A DNA stretch of 64,000 nt from Pantoea alhagi. GTDB lineage: Bacteria > Pseudomonadota > Gammaproteobacteria > Enterobacterales > Enterobacteriaceae. Shown here piece after piece: positions 16,298 to 24,456 of the stretch (positions within the stretch are counted from its first letter, which is position 1; each line of letters begins with the position of its first letter). The position numbers were made by a program, and so were the translations under genes. The notes under the pieces are model-generated. The model saw nothing but the letters and a program-made list of their open reading frames with translations. It was not told the DNA's origin and searched no databases. The stretch spans positions 2,852,001 to 2,916,000 of the forward strand of contig NZ_CP019706.1 in NCBI RefSeq assembly GCF_002101395.1, given 5' to 3'.

Positions 16298-18022
16298 ATG
16301 ACTCAATATGCTTCTCCTTCATCAAATATCATTCGTTCGCTACTTCAGCATACACACTCTCTGTCTGTTTATGCCGAGGACATGCCCTATGCGTTAAAGG
16401 CTGAAATTTCTGAGTTCAACCTGAATACCGGTAACATGAGCCTGGAAGTGGAGTATGGCGGCTCGAATATTGAAAAATATCTGACCAGTGACGGCCTGAT
16501 TTTTGATATCGAAACGTTGAAAGGTTCGCCCACCACTGAACGGGAGACCTATAGTCTTAGTAATATCCCTGCCAAACTGCACAAGACGAACAGCATGTTG
16601 TATCGTCTGGATTTTCAACTGCCTGATACTATTTTTTCTAACGATGATGAAGGCACTATCCGTGTTCCTTTTATTCTTGGTATGCAGGCCCGCGCCCACG
16701 TTGAAGTCTATCCACACGAACTTAACGTTCCTGGACGGTTGCGTGAATTATCTGTCAACTGCTGTATGGTCGAAGTAGATCTGGTTGAGAGTATTGCGCT
16801 GGACGTTGGCCTGGCGATCCCTGGTATTACGCTGGAGTTTCCTAATGGCGAAAGCTTCTTTGCCGAAGGCAGGATTCGCCATATACGGCCTTTCGGTAAT
16901 CACGGTTATGCTGCGGTTTATATTAACTTTATCAATCTCTCGTCATCTCAGTTGCAGACGCTGTTTCACTTTGTCAATGAAGCGGAGAGAGAGGCTTCAT
17001 ATCGTATCGGTATGAGCGGCAAGCTGATTTTCAAGTCTCCTCTGTTTATTCCGGGTCATAAGGAATTAAAGATGTTAAAGCTGGCAGCGATTGAACGTGA
17101 AAAACGCGCACGCCATATTCCGATGGAGAGTGACGTCATTAACGTGGCGCACCAGCTCCAGGCCGGGTTGATGTATCTTAAATCCCGGAGTCAGTTCTCT
17201 ATTGAAGTCTTTTATGGCTGTGCCGATGGCTTACTCAGCCTGGTGAGACGAGACCGTAAAGCTTTTCTCTGTGCCCTGTCGGTATTGTGGAATAAGCCAG
17301 AATGGGTCAGGCATGCGGTACAGGTCGCCGGTAAACTGGCTGATATGCTGCTGCTGCGTAACCCGAATCACCCACAGGTGCGTGAAGCTGTGCTGGGTGC
17401 GTTAATGCACACTATGGGTAAACCCCTGTTACTGAGCGCAAGCCTGCCTTCGCTGAAACTCTCGATGAATCCGGCCCAGAAGGATATCCTTCGCGGTCAT
17501 GTGGGAGAGCTTATCCGGAAACTGCCAGAATCAGGCTGGATGCCGGGCCCGGTTTGCCGCGATGTGATTGAGAATGCTAACGAGCGTTTGGATGGGACAG
17601 GCTACCCGGCGGGCAAGCGCGGCGAGCAACTTTCGGAGCTATCGCGGCTGGTCTCAGTGATCAAGGCGATCAACAAGCTGGAACATCCACGTAATGATAT
17701 CCCGGCACACTCGCCGCTGGAGGCTTACCGCCAGATAAATGAAGCGGGAAGCGCCTATGAAAAAGCGGCGCTTATTGAATATGTTCAACTCTACGGGCCA
17801 TCGCCGATTGGAAGCCTGGCCAAATACGCTGGGGGTTTTCTGGCATGGGTGATGGATACTGACAGTAAGGGTGCTCCTGTTAAAATACATGTTATCAAGG
17901 ATCTCCGTTTTCCTGATTCCAATATCAGCAGTGTGATTTCGCAAAGTGATATTTCACAAATTGGTAAGCTGGAAAAAATCGTTACGCCTGCAGATTCTGG
18001 TGTTACGCCGCCGGTTTACTAA
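16298..18022 (+). CDS. PilZ-like plus degenerate HD-GYP protein
   Basis: The 574-aa soluble protein has an N-terminal YcgR-like region (about 20-125), a PilZ-like beta-barrel (about 127-230) and a C-terminal HD-GYP-like helical domain (about 330-460). In that last domain the GYP region is kept (ERLDGTGYP, 429-437), but the metal-binding residues are lost: the HD dyad reads HT (371-372), the His pair before ERLDG reads AN, and the later aspartates read Lys and Asn (VIKAINKL). The PilZ part also lacks a clear RxxxR and has Cys where the Gly of the DxSxxG motif should be. It is therefore probably a non-catalytic cyclic-di-GMP-signalling relative. The ATG at 16298 has AGGTG 8 bases upstream; an earlier in-frame ATG at 16238 lies in the palindrome array. 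Confidence 0.8.
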   Translation: MTQYASPSSNIIRSLLQHTHSLSVYAEDMPYALKAEISEFNLNTGNMSLEVEYGGSNIEKYLTSDGLIFDIETLKGSPTTERETYSLSNIPAKLHKTNSMLYRLDFQLPDTIFSNDDEGTIRVPFILGMQARAHVEVYPHELNVPGRLRELSVNCCMVEVDLVESIALDVGLAIPGITLEFPNGESFFAEGRIRHIRPFGNHGYAAVYINFINLSSSQLQTLFHFVNEAEREASYRIGMSGKLIFKSPLFIPGHKELKMLKLAAIEREKRARHIPMESDVINVAHQLQAGLMYLKSRSQFSIEVFYGCADGLLSLVRRDRKAFLCALSVLWNKPEWVRHAVQVAGKLADMLLLRNPNHPQVREAVLGALMHTMGKPLLLSASLPSLKLSMNPAQKDILRGHVGELIRKLPESGWMPGPVCRDVIENANERLDGTGYPAGKRGEQLSELSRLVSVIKAINKLEHPRNDIPAHSPLEAYRQINEAGSAYEKAALIEYVQLYGPSPIGSLAKYAGGFLAWVMDTDSKGAPVKIHVIKDLRFPDSNISSVISQSDISQIGKLEKIVTPADSGVTPPVY

Positions 18023-18204
18023 TCAGGCTGCTTTATCGCGATTATTGATTGATGGGCTGCCAGAGAGTTATGTATATCGAAGCAGCCTGTGTAAATTATC
18101 GCTGGCAAAAAGATTTTGCCAGTTTTACAGGAGCAGTACTTGCCAACAAAATAAACAGCGCAACGCAATACCGCCTGCCAAAGATTCATCTGACGGCATT
18201 GAAT

Positions 18205-18705
18205 TTAATGGTATTCAATAATGCGGAAGCCTTCTTTTGCGGCTGGCTCAACAAAAAAATGGGTTATCCGTTCGAATTGTTCATCCGTTGCTGAAAAATT
18301 ATGCGAGCCTGCAGCATTGCGGGCGCGTAAACGAGACTTACAGACTTCATCAGGAACGTTGAGATAGTGCAGGTAATGCTCAGCACCAGACTCTATAATG
18401 ATGCTCATCATCCATTCACGATTCGCCAGCGTATTAGCCGGAAAATCTAAAACAATGCTTACTCCCGCCTCAAGTAATGAAACCAGGTGCGGTTTCATTG
18501 CCTCTCTCAGTTTTAGTGAGTACCGGACATAATCTGCAACAGACCGCATTTCGTCAGCATAGAGTGCCGCCAGCCATTGATCTTCACTAATCATCACTGT
18601 ACCGGGCGATGTGGCTAATTTCGCTGAAAGCGTGGATTTTCCTGACGCGATTTTTCCACATAAAAGATGTAGCGTGGCTTTTCTGGTCTGGGTAGCGGTG
18701 GTCAT
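18205..18705 (-). CDS. AAA/zeta-like P-loop kinase
   Basis: The 166-aa protein has a Walker A loop GKIASGKST (17-25, with K23), a DFPAN segment near residue 91 in the place of a Walker B or substrate region, and an Arg-rich lid (CKSRLRARN near 128-136). This is the fold of small P-loop kinases related to zeta toxins, gluconate kinase and chloramphenicol phosphotransferase. The substrate is unknown, and no epsilon-like antitoxin is next to it. It starts 3 bases after the stop of a truncated regulator remnant, so it was probably the second gene of an operon that has lost its front part. Confidence 0.8.
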   Translation of the reverse strand: MTTATQTRKATLHLLCGKIASGKSTLSAKLATSPGTVMISEDQWLAALYADEMRSVADYVRYSLKLREAMKPHLVSLLEAGVSIVLDFPANTLANREWMMSIIIESGAEHYLHYLNVPDEVCKSRLRARNAAGSHNFSATDEQFERITHFFVEPAAKEGFRIIEYH

Positions 18706-18708
18706 GGT

Positions 18709-18849
18709 TTACCTCACTGGACAGGGATGTGTTGTATGACGCTGAACAGCTTTGATGATTTTCTGAAACTGCGGACACTGCATGTGGCTGGGCGCGCTAC
18801 AGTTCGCCATGTGACGTAGCCCGTCGCGTACTTTTGTCAGACGCTCCAG
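18709..18849 (-). pseudogene. C-terminal remnant of a probable MerR-family regulator
   Basis: In the minus frame, 46 codons read LERLTKVRDGLRHMANC at the start and QCPQFQKIIKAVQR further on, then a stop 3 bases before the kinase start. A helix of this type followed by spaced cysteines is typical of the C-terminus of MerR-family regulators. No start codon or DNA-binding domain precedes it; the frame begins directly at the stop codon of the Lrp-type gene, as if a recombination junction removed the 5' part. The family call rests on this short stretch only. Confidence 0.45.
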
Positions 18850-19341
18850 TTATTTAAAATAGCGTTGTTCGCTTTTGGTGACATTTGCCGGTATTTCCAG
18901 GAGGGGATCCTGTATGACCGTTTTCATGATCATAGTGGAGGTTAGCCGCATGACCCCGGGGAGAGCCGACAGTTTTTCATCATAAACTTTCTGAAAGTCA
19001 TCAAGGTCTCTTGTCAGAATCTGCAGCATAAAACCAGGATCGCCAAATAACCGGTGCGCCTGCACAATTTGCGGGACTTCCTTTACGGCTTTTTCAAACA
19101 GTGCCACCGACCAATTGGTATCTTCACGCAAAGTAACAAAGATAATTGCTGAAAAGTTGAGACCGATTTTGCGGGTATTAATCTGCGCACGATAGCCACA
19201 AATAATGCCTGAGTCTTCCATCGCCCGTACACGGCGGTGACAGGGAGACAAGCTCAGCCCGACGCGTTCAGCAAGGGCAGTAACAGATAAACGCCCGTCT
19301 TTTTGAAGTTCAGCAAGGATCTTCCGGTCTGTTTTATCCAA
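18850..19341 (-). CDS. Lrp/AsnC-family transcriptional regulator
   Basis: The 163-aa protein has an N-terminal helix-turn-helix (about 4-60; LSVTALAERVGLSLSPCHRRVRAM) and a C-terminal RAM effector domain (about 65-150). It is divergent from azlC-azlD, the same pairing as azlB-azlCD in Bacillus, so it is likely the amino-acid-responsive regulator of this exporter. A 20-bp palindrome sits between the two. Its 3' end directly abuts the regulator remnant at 18709-18849. Confidence 0.92.
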   Translation of the reverse strand: MDKTDRKILAELQKDGRLSVTALAERVGLSLSPCHRRVRAMEDSGIICGYRAQINTRKIGLNFSAIIFVTLREDTNWSVALFEKAVKEVPQIVQAHRLFGDPGFMLQILTRDLDDFQKVYDEKLSALPGVMRLTSTMIMKTVIQDPLLEIPANVTKSEQRYFK

Positions 19342-19397
19342 TGAGCATTTCCTTCCACAAACTTGCCAGAGTCGGGGTTATTTTGAAAACACATTCT

Positions 19398-19417
19398 AAC
19401 AATAGCCGGGTATTGTT
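19398..19417. promoter_or_regulatory. Candidate Lrp-type operator between lrp-like gene and azlC
   Basis: AACAATA (19398-19404) and TATTGTT (19411-19417) are perfectly complementary around a 6-bp GCCGGG spacer. Position and symmetry fit a dimeric regulator site for the divergent pair. Confidence 0.5.
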
Positions 19418-19515
19418 TCTATCCGGTTTGTTAACAGAGTCCGGCCATTAAGTTGAAGGCGACGTGTCGCCAGTCCGCCTGGATTCAATAATGTTTCAAA
19501 AGGTCACGTAACTTT

Positions 19516-20229
19516 ATGCAACAACCCATATCCCAGGACTCGTTCGCTCAGGGAATGAAAGATGCTCTTCCGCTGCTGCTCGCGATTGCTCCTTATGCCG
19601 TTATACTCGGTGCGCAGGCATCCCGTACCGGGCTAAGCACACCGGAGCTGGGCCTGCTGACCGGCCTGAACTTTGCCGGTGGCTCAGAGTTTGCTGCCAT
19701 TCAGCTCTGGCGCGACCCGCTACCGGTGCTGACCATCATTCTGCTCACCTTTCTTATTAACAGCCGCCACATCATCATGAGCGCTGCGCTTACGCCCTAT
19801 CTCAGGCATCAGCCCCGCAGAAAGGTGTTGCCGGCACTGTTCTTTATGGCTGATGAGGGTTGGGCGGTAACCTATTCCCGCACGCTTAAAAATGCGGCTG
19901 TCATGCCCGCCGATAAATGCCTTAACCTGAGCTATTTTATGGGCGCATGTTTTCCCTTCTGGCCGGTGTGGCTGGGCTTCTCCGTAGTGGGTGCGCTTGC
20001 TGGCCCTGCTCTTGGCAATGTGGAAATGTATGGCTTCGCTATGGCTTTTCCCGCCACGTTTATTGTGCTGCTGAGGGGAATGTGGAAAGGCTTCAGAGCG
20101 GCCCGTCCCTGGATGATAAGTCTGGCTGTGGCCGCCGTGGTGTATCTGATATTTCCGGGTCACGCTTATGTGCTGGCGGGTACGTTCAGTGGCCTGCTGG
20201 CGGCATGGTTTTGGGGAGATAAAGCATGA
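19516..20229 (+). CDS. azlC: AzlC-family branched-chain amino acid export subunit
   Basis: The 237-aa membrane protein has about six hydrophobic segments and the AzlC signature region GMKDALPLLLAIAPYAVILG near its start, and SRHIIMSAAL near residue 82. AzlC/YgaZ pairs with the small AzlD/YgaH subunit to export branched-chain amino acids and analogues. The stop overlaps the azlD start (ATGA). It is divergent from the Lrp-type regulator. I assign the symbol by family, not by proven substrate. Confidence 0.88.
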   Translation: MQQPISQDSFAQGMKDALPLLLAIAPYAVILGAQASRTGLSTPELGLLTGLNFAGGSEFAAIQLWRDPLPVLTIILLTFLINSRHIIMSAALTPYLRHQPRRKVLPALFFMADEGWAVTYSRTLKNAAVMPADKCLNLSYFMGACFPFWPVWLGFSVVGALAGPALGNVEMYGFAMAFPATFIVLLRGMWKGFRAARPWMISLAVAAVVYLIFPGHAYVLAGTFSGLLAAWFWGDKA

Positions 20230-20522
20230 ACACGGCTGCGTTATTCACTATTGCTGGCATGGCTATCGTGACGTATCTGACAAGAGTTCTGGGGTATCTT
20301 ATGTTGCGTAACCGCCATCTTAATCTGCGTGCCCGAAGCGTTATGGAAAGTGCGCCCGGCTGTGTGATGGTGTCTGCTATTGCCCCTTACATGGTATCAA
20401 CGAATCCGGCGATGGTTATAGCCATGCTAATTACAGTGGGCTGCGCTATCCGGCTATCGATGCTGCCGACACTGTTAATTTCCATCGCCTCACTCGGCAT
20501 TTTGCAGATTGTACTGGGTTAA
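20226..20522 (+). CDS. azlD: AzlD-family small export subunit
   Basis: The 98-aa protein has three hydrophobic segments and matches AzlD/YgaH, the small partner of AzlC. The start overlaps the azlC stop by four bases, so the two are translationally coupled. Confidence 0.87.
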   Translation: MNTAALFTIAGMAIVTYLTRVLGYLMLRNRHLNLRARSVMESAPGCVMVSAIAPYMVSTNPAMVIAMLITVGCAIRLSMLPTLLISIASLGILQIVLG

Positions 20523-20698
20523 GGCAGTGATTTAATACGGCCTAATCTGGCTGTCATTGAGAGCTATGCCATTCATTTTATTCATTATAAAAAATACCTT
20601 TTCGTGCCATCTGCGTTCTTGCAGCGAGATATTTTAAGCGGGGGATGCGATGAATAGTAGAAATGACCATACATCCGCAAAAGTTTACTTAAATAGTA

Positions 20699-20714
20699 TA
20701 CGAACCGGTTCGTA
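20699..20714. promoter_or_regulatory. TetR-type operator before the GST gene
   Basis: TACGAACCGGTTCGTA is a perfect 16-bp palindrome, 55 bases before the GST start. Operators of this kind are typical of TetR regulators, and the second gene of the operon encodes one, so autoregulation is likely. Confidence 0.7.
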
Positions 20715-20769
20715 ACTTTTATATTGCTGAAAGGCGCTTCATAAAGTTGTTCGGCTGGAGAAAACCAAC

Positions 20770-21405
20770 ATGACACATTTTACACTTTATGGACGAGGTG
20801 AGTCGGGAAACACCTACAAAGCAGCCCTGATGCTCAATCTGTGTGGCCTCCCGTGGACACCACAATTCGTCAATTTTTTCAATGGCGCATCAAAGGCTGA
20901 ATTTGCCCTCTCAGTCAATGAAATGGGCGAGATCCCGGTCCTTGAATTCGATGGAAGACGGCTGAGCCAGTCGGGTGTAATTCTGGAATATTTGTCCCGT
21001 TTTACAGGAAGGTTTGGCGCTGAAAATGAGATTGAGCGTCTTGAGATCCTTCGCTGGCTGTTATTTGATAACCACAGATTTTCCAGTTATTACGCGACCC
21101 TGCGCATGCTGGTAGGTCTCCGTAAAAGCGGCGAGTCAGAAGTCACAAAATTTTTGCGAATGCAGGCGGAAAATGCCTTCGCGACTGTGGAGAACCATTT
21201 GAAAGATCGAGAATTCATTGTAAGCAACAGGCCCACAATCGCGGATATTTCCATGGCCGGTTACGTTTATTTCACAGACGACACAGGAATACGCTTAGAA
21301 AGCTATCCTCAGACCCGCGCCTGGGCACAACGCCTGACAACCTTGCCGGGATGGGCTCATCCCTATGATCTGATGCCGCGAGCCATTCAGCAGGGATCTA
21401 CATGA
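20770..21405 (+). CDS. Glutathione S-transferase-like protein
   Basis: The 211-aa protein has an N-terminal thioredoxin-like domain (about 1-78; NEMGEIPVLEFDGRRLSQSG carries the cis-Pro and the Ser-containing glutathione-binding turn) and a C-terminal helical GST domain (about 85-200). It probably conjugates or reduces an electrophilic compound with glutathione in the cytoplasm. Its stop overlaps the start of a TetR gene (ATGA), and a perfect palindrome lies upstream. Together these suggest an inducible detoxification unit (inference). Confidence 0.87.
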   Translation: MTHFTLYGRGESGNTYKAALMLNLCGLPWTPQFVNFFNGASKAEFALSVNEMGEIPVLEFDGRRLSQSGVILEYLSRFTGRFGAENEIERLEILRWLLFDNHRFSSYYATLRMLVGLRKSGESEVTKFLRMQAENAFATVENHLKDREFIVSNRPTIADISMAGYVYFTDDTGIRLESYPQTRAWAQRLTTLPGWAHPYDLMPRAIQQGST

Positions 21406-22007
21406 GCGTTAACCCAAAAAGTCGCAGCCCGGGTCGGCCCCGAAGTGAGGCATGCAGGGAAGCAGCGCTTCGTGCGGCCATCGAACTTCTGGATGAGCTG
21501 GGCTTTGCCGGGCTTTCAATCGATGGGATCGCTGCACGGGCCGGGATAGGTAAACGTACTATTTACAGATGGTGGTCGACTAAAGGTGCTGTTGTCATTG
21601 AGGCATTTTTAACTCAGATTTCGCCCAGAATTGTTTTTCCCGTAACCAATAATCCCGTTGAGGATCTTATTGCTCAACTACGATCTGTGGTTGCTGCCTA
21701 CATCGGAAAAGATGGCAGAACGGTGCAACAGCTTCTGGCACTAGGGCAAGCCGATGAACACGTATTAAAAGCATTTGCTGAAGGTTACATCGAACCCCGG
21801 CGGCAGGCTGCGCGAGAGGCTCTGTACAGAATATTAGGTGCTGATACTGTAGACCGAATCGATATTGAAGAAGTAATCGATAGTATTTACGGGCCGATTT
21901 TCTATCGGCTGCTTGTGCAACACAGAGAACTTGATGAAGATTTCATCGAAAGGCACGTAAGAATTTATCTGTCAGGCCTGAGCAAGGAAATTATGCCTGA
22001 ATCATAA
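21402..22007 (+). CDS. TetR-family transcriptional regulator
   Basis: The 201-aa protein has an N-terminal TetR helix-turn-helix (about 20-65; LSIDGIAARAGIGKRTIYRW) and a variable C-terminal ligand domain with a TetR_C-like end. It is translationally coupled to the upstream GST gene. The likely target is the palindrome at 20699-20714. It is convergent with the MFS gene downstream. Confidence 0.9.
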   Translation: MSVNPKSRSPGRPRSEACREAALRAAIELLDELGFAGLSIDGIAARAGIGKRTIYRWWSTKGAVVIEAFLTQISPRIVFPVTNNPVEDLIAQLRSVVAAYIGKDGRTVQQLLALGQADEHVLKAFAEGYIEPRRQAAREALYRILGADTVDRIDIEEVIDSIYGPIFYRLLVQHRELDEDFIERHVRIYLSGLSKEIMPES

Positions 22008-22123
22008 AGCTTAAAAAACGGCCCGCTATTCCCTGATGTTATGGACTTAAATCAGGCGGCTTTCCCTTTCTGTCATCAGCTCGCGTTGGCTGTCTCATTA
22101 TAATATGTGCTGAAAGAGGTTTA

Positions 22124-22151
22124 ACGGGGCCTTTTCAGCGGCAAGCCCCGT
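22124..22151 (-). terminator. Possible terminator hairpin of the MFS gene
   Basis: ACGGGGC (22124-22130) and GCCCCGT (22145-22151) form a perfect 7-bp stem, 7 bases beyond the MFS stop on the minus strand. The following sequence is only weakly T-rich, so the call is tentative. Confidence 0.35.
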
Positions 22152-22157
22152 CAAAAC

Positions 22158-23351
22158 TTAATCTTCTGTCGGCAGAGGCAATAGCAGTATCGGGAGCAGA
22201 CCGAGCAAAATCGCCGCTGATGCCGTCAGCAGCACACCTTCAATTGATGTGAAGCGCAGGAGCAGGCTTCCCGCCAGCGCACCTGAGCCAATCGCCACAT
22301 TAAAAATAGCCACATAAATTGCCGAAGCGGCCTGCGCGGCAGCGCCAGCCAGCCGTAACAGCCACGTTTGAAAGCCGACAAAAATTACCGCAATGCCTGT
22401 TCCCCAGCCCAACAGCAGTAATCCAGTTACAGCCGGATGCTCCTGTAAAGGCAAGATGGCTAACAGCGCAACGGCGGCAGCCGCCATGATTAATGCTGTA
22501 ATCGCCAGACCTTTCAAATGACGATCGATAAGCTTACCTGCCAGGACATTGCCAACAATACCCGCCAGTCCGAATACCAACAGCAGCATGCTTACCAGAG
22601 GGGCAGGCAAGCGTAAGGTTTCTGACAACAAGGGTTCTATCCAGGTAAAGGCTGCAAAATGAGCGGTAATCACACAGGCAGTGGCGAGATAAAGCTGTAA
22701 AAAAGTGCGCTGCGTTAAGAGCGCTGACAGCGCACGCAGCCCGATCGGAAATGCTGCACGCAGAGGTGGAACGCTGCAGGCGATAACGCAGGCGGTTAAC
22801 AGAGCAATCACGGCAATAATAATAAAGGCGCTGCGCCATCCCGCCACGTTCGCCAGAAAATTAGCCAGCGGCACGCTTGCCACACTGGCGGCGGAAACCC
22901 CGCCAAAAATAATTGCGGTCGCTAATCCGAGGCGGGCAGGCGGAACCAACTGGGCGGCAACGGTGCCGATCAATGCCCAAAAAGCACCATGAGCCAGCGC
23001 GCCAGTGATGCGTGCCGCCAGCAGCAGATTGAAAGAACTGGCCCAGGCGACGGCAAGGCAGGATGCTGCCAGAACCAGCATCATGCCGGTCAGCAGCATA
23101 TGGCGCGGAACGCGCTGCGGCAAAGCCCCGGAAAGCAGTGCGGCCACCGCTGCCACCCAGGCATAGGCCGTGACGATGATCCCGGTACCGGCCTGAGACT
23201 GGTTAAAATCCTGCGCCAGCGCTGAGAGCAGGCCAATCGGGGCCAGTTCGCTGGTCACAATAGTAAAAGCGCTAATGCCCAGCGCCACCACGGCCAGCCA
23301 GCTACGCCAGCTCTGTATGGCTGGCTTCTCAAGAATTGCGGTTCTGCTCAT
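22158..23351 (-). CDS. MFS efflux transporter (DHA1 type, SotB/YdhP-like)
   Basis: The 397-aa protein has about twelve hydrophobic segments with the motif-A-like loop GALPQRVPRHMLL near residues 75-87. Length and N-terminus resemble sugar or drug efflux proteins of the AraJ/SotB/YdhP group. It lies 24 bases downstream of an aldo/keto reductase gene in the same direction, so the two are probably co-transcribed under the divergent LysR regulator. The substrate is unknown. Confidence 0.85.
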   Translation of the reverse strand: MSRTAILEKPAIQSWRSWLAVVALGISAFTIVTSELAPIGLLSALAQDFNQSQAGTGIIVTAYAWVAAVAALLSGALPQRVPRHMLLTGMMLVLAASCLAVAWASSFNLLLAARITGALAHGAFWALIGTVAAQLVPPARLGLATAIIFGGVSAASVASVPLANFLANVAGWRSAFIIIAVIALLTACVIACSVPPLRAAFPIGLRALSALLTQRTFLQLYLATACVITAHFAAFTWIEPLLSETLRLPAPLVSMLLLVFGLAGIVGNVLAGKLIDRHLKGLAITALIMAAAAVALLAILPLQEHPAVTGLLLLGWGTGIAVIFVGFQTWLLRLAGAAAQAASAIYVAIFNVAIGSGALAGSLLLRFTSIEGVLLTASAAILLGLLPILLLPLPTED

Positions 23352-23375
23352 ATCGGGTTCCTTTTCTTAAGTTGC

Positions 23376-24359
23376 TTACGCATCAAGACCTTTCATGCCT
23401 TCTGCGGTATAACGTTCGCCAGCTACCGGTAATGCCGTCACCGCCTCCCGTAATGCCGTTAGCTCTTGCGGGCTTAAGGTTACCCTGAGCGCCGCCGCAT
23501 TCTCCTGCAAATGCAGGGGATTACAGGTGCCGGGAATGGGAATAATGTCTTCTCCCTGCGCCAGCAGCCAGGCAAGGGTAATCTGGGCTGCGGTACACGC
23601 TTTTTCTGCCGCCAGCGCAGCGATTACTTCAGCAAGCGGCCGGTTCCTGGCGATATTTTCCGGCTGAAAACGGGGCAGGCTGGCGCGGAAATCGCCGGGC
23701 GCAAAGGTTGTCGTTGGCTGAAAACGACCGGTTAAAAAGCCGCGTCCAAGCGGAGAGTAGGCCACCAGTCCGATACCCAGCTCCCGACAGGTCGGCAGCA
23801 CTGCGTTTTCTACCTCGCGTGTCCAGAGGGAATATTCCGTTTGAAGTGCCGCCACCGGATGAACCGCATGCGCCCGTTTTAGCGTGGCTGCACTAACTTC
23901 GCACAGGCCGATATGGGCAATTTTCCCTTCACGCACCAGCTGCGCCAGCGTTTCCATTGTCTCTTCCACCGGCGTTGCGCTATCCAGACGGTGAACGTAA
24001 TAGAGGTCGATCTGCTCAATGCCTAAACGTCGCAGCGAAGCTTCACAGCTGCGGCGGGCATAGTCCGCACTGTTATCGATATGGCGACGGTATTCCCCCG
24101 GCTGGCGCACAATGCCGAACTTGGTCGCAATTTTTATCTGTTGCCGCCGGGAGGCCAGAAAGCGACCAATAATCTCTTCGTTGTGGTAAGGACCATACAT
24201 ATCTGCCGTATCGAAGAAGTTAATTCCGCTATCCAGCGCCTGTTCCAGTACGCGCAGCGAGGCGGCGTCATCGCGCGGCCCGTAGAATTCGCTCATTCCC
24301 ATGCAGCCCAGGCCCAGTGCAGAAACCTGCAGATTTTTTGTCAGCTGTCGTTGTTGCAT
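23376..24359 (-). CDS. Aldo/keto reductase
   Basis: The 327-aa NADPH-dependent oxidoreductase has the catalytic tetrad visible: Asp and Tyr in FDTADMYGPY, Lys in IKIATKFGI and His in DLYYVHRLD. The N-terminus VSALGLGCMGMSEFYG is typical of the AKR13-like/YajO group. I chose the start at 24357-24359 because AGGAGG lies directly upstream; the open frame extends 32 codons further, across the gap toward the LysR gene. It probably reduces a small aldehyde or quinone. It pairs with the MFS gene behind it. Confidence 0.9.
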   Translation of the reverse strand: MQQRQLTKNLQVSALGLGCMGMSEFYGPRDDAASLRVLEQALDSGINFFDTADMYGPYHNEEIIGRFLASRRQQIKIATKFGIVRQPGEYRRHIDNSADYARRSCEASLRRLGIEQIDLYYVHRLDSATPVEETMETLAQLVREGKIAHIGLCEVSAATLKRAHAVHPVAALQTEYSLWTREVENAVLPTCRELGIGLVAYSPLGRGFLTGRFQPTTTFAPGDFRASLPRFQPENIARNRPLAEVIAALAAEKACTAAQITLAWLLAQGEDIIPIPGTCNPLHLQENAAALRVTLSPQELTALREAVTALPVAGERYTAEGMKGLDA

Positions 24360-24456
24360 TTTTGCTCCTCCTGTTGGTTGCAGGAAGTATCTGCTTTTCT
24401 CTATTGGCAAAGTAGCGTTAAAATCGGCGTTCCGTTTTCCATTTTTGAAAAACAAA

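Noticed and set aside
18049..18294. 81-codon plus-strand open frame after the PilZ/HD-GYP gene
   Set aside because: It overlaps the antisense kinase gene for a third of its length, has no good ribosome site and no family features.
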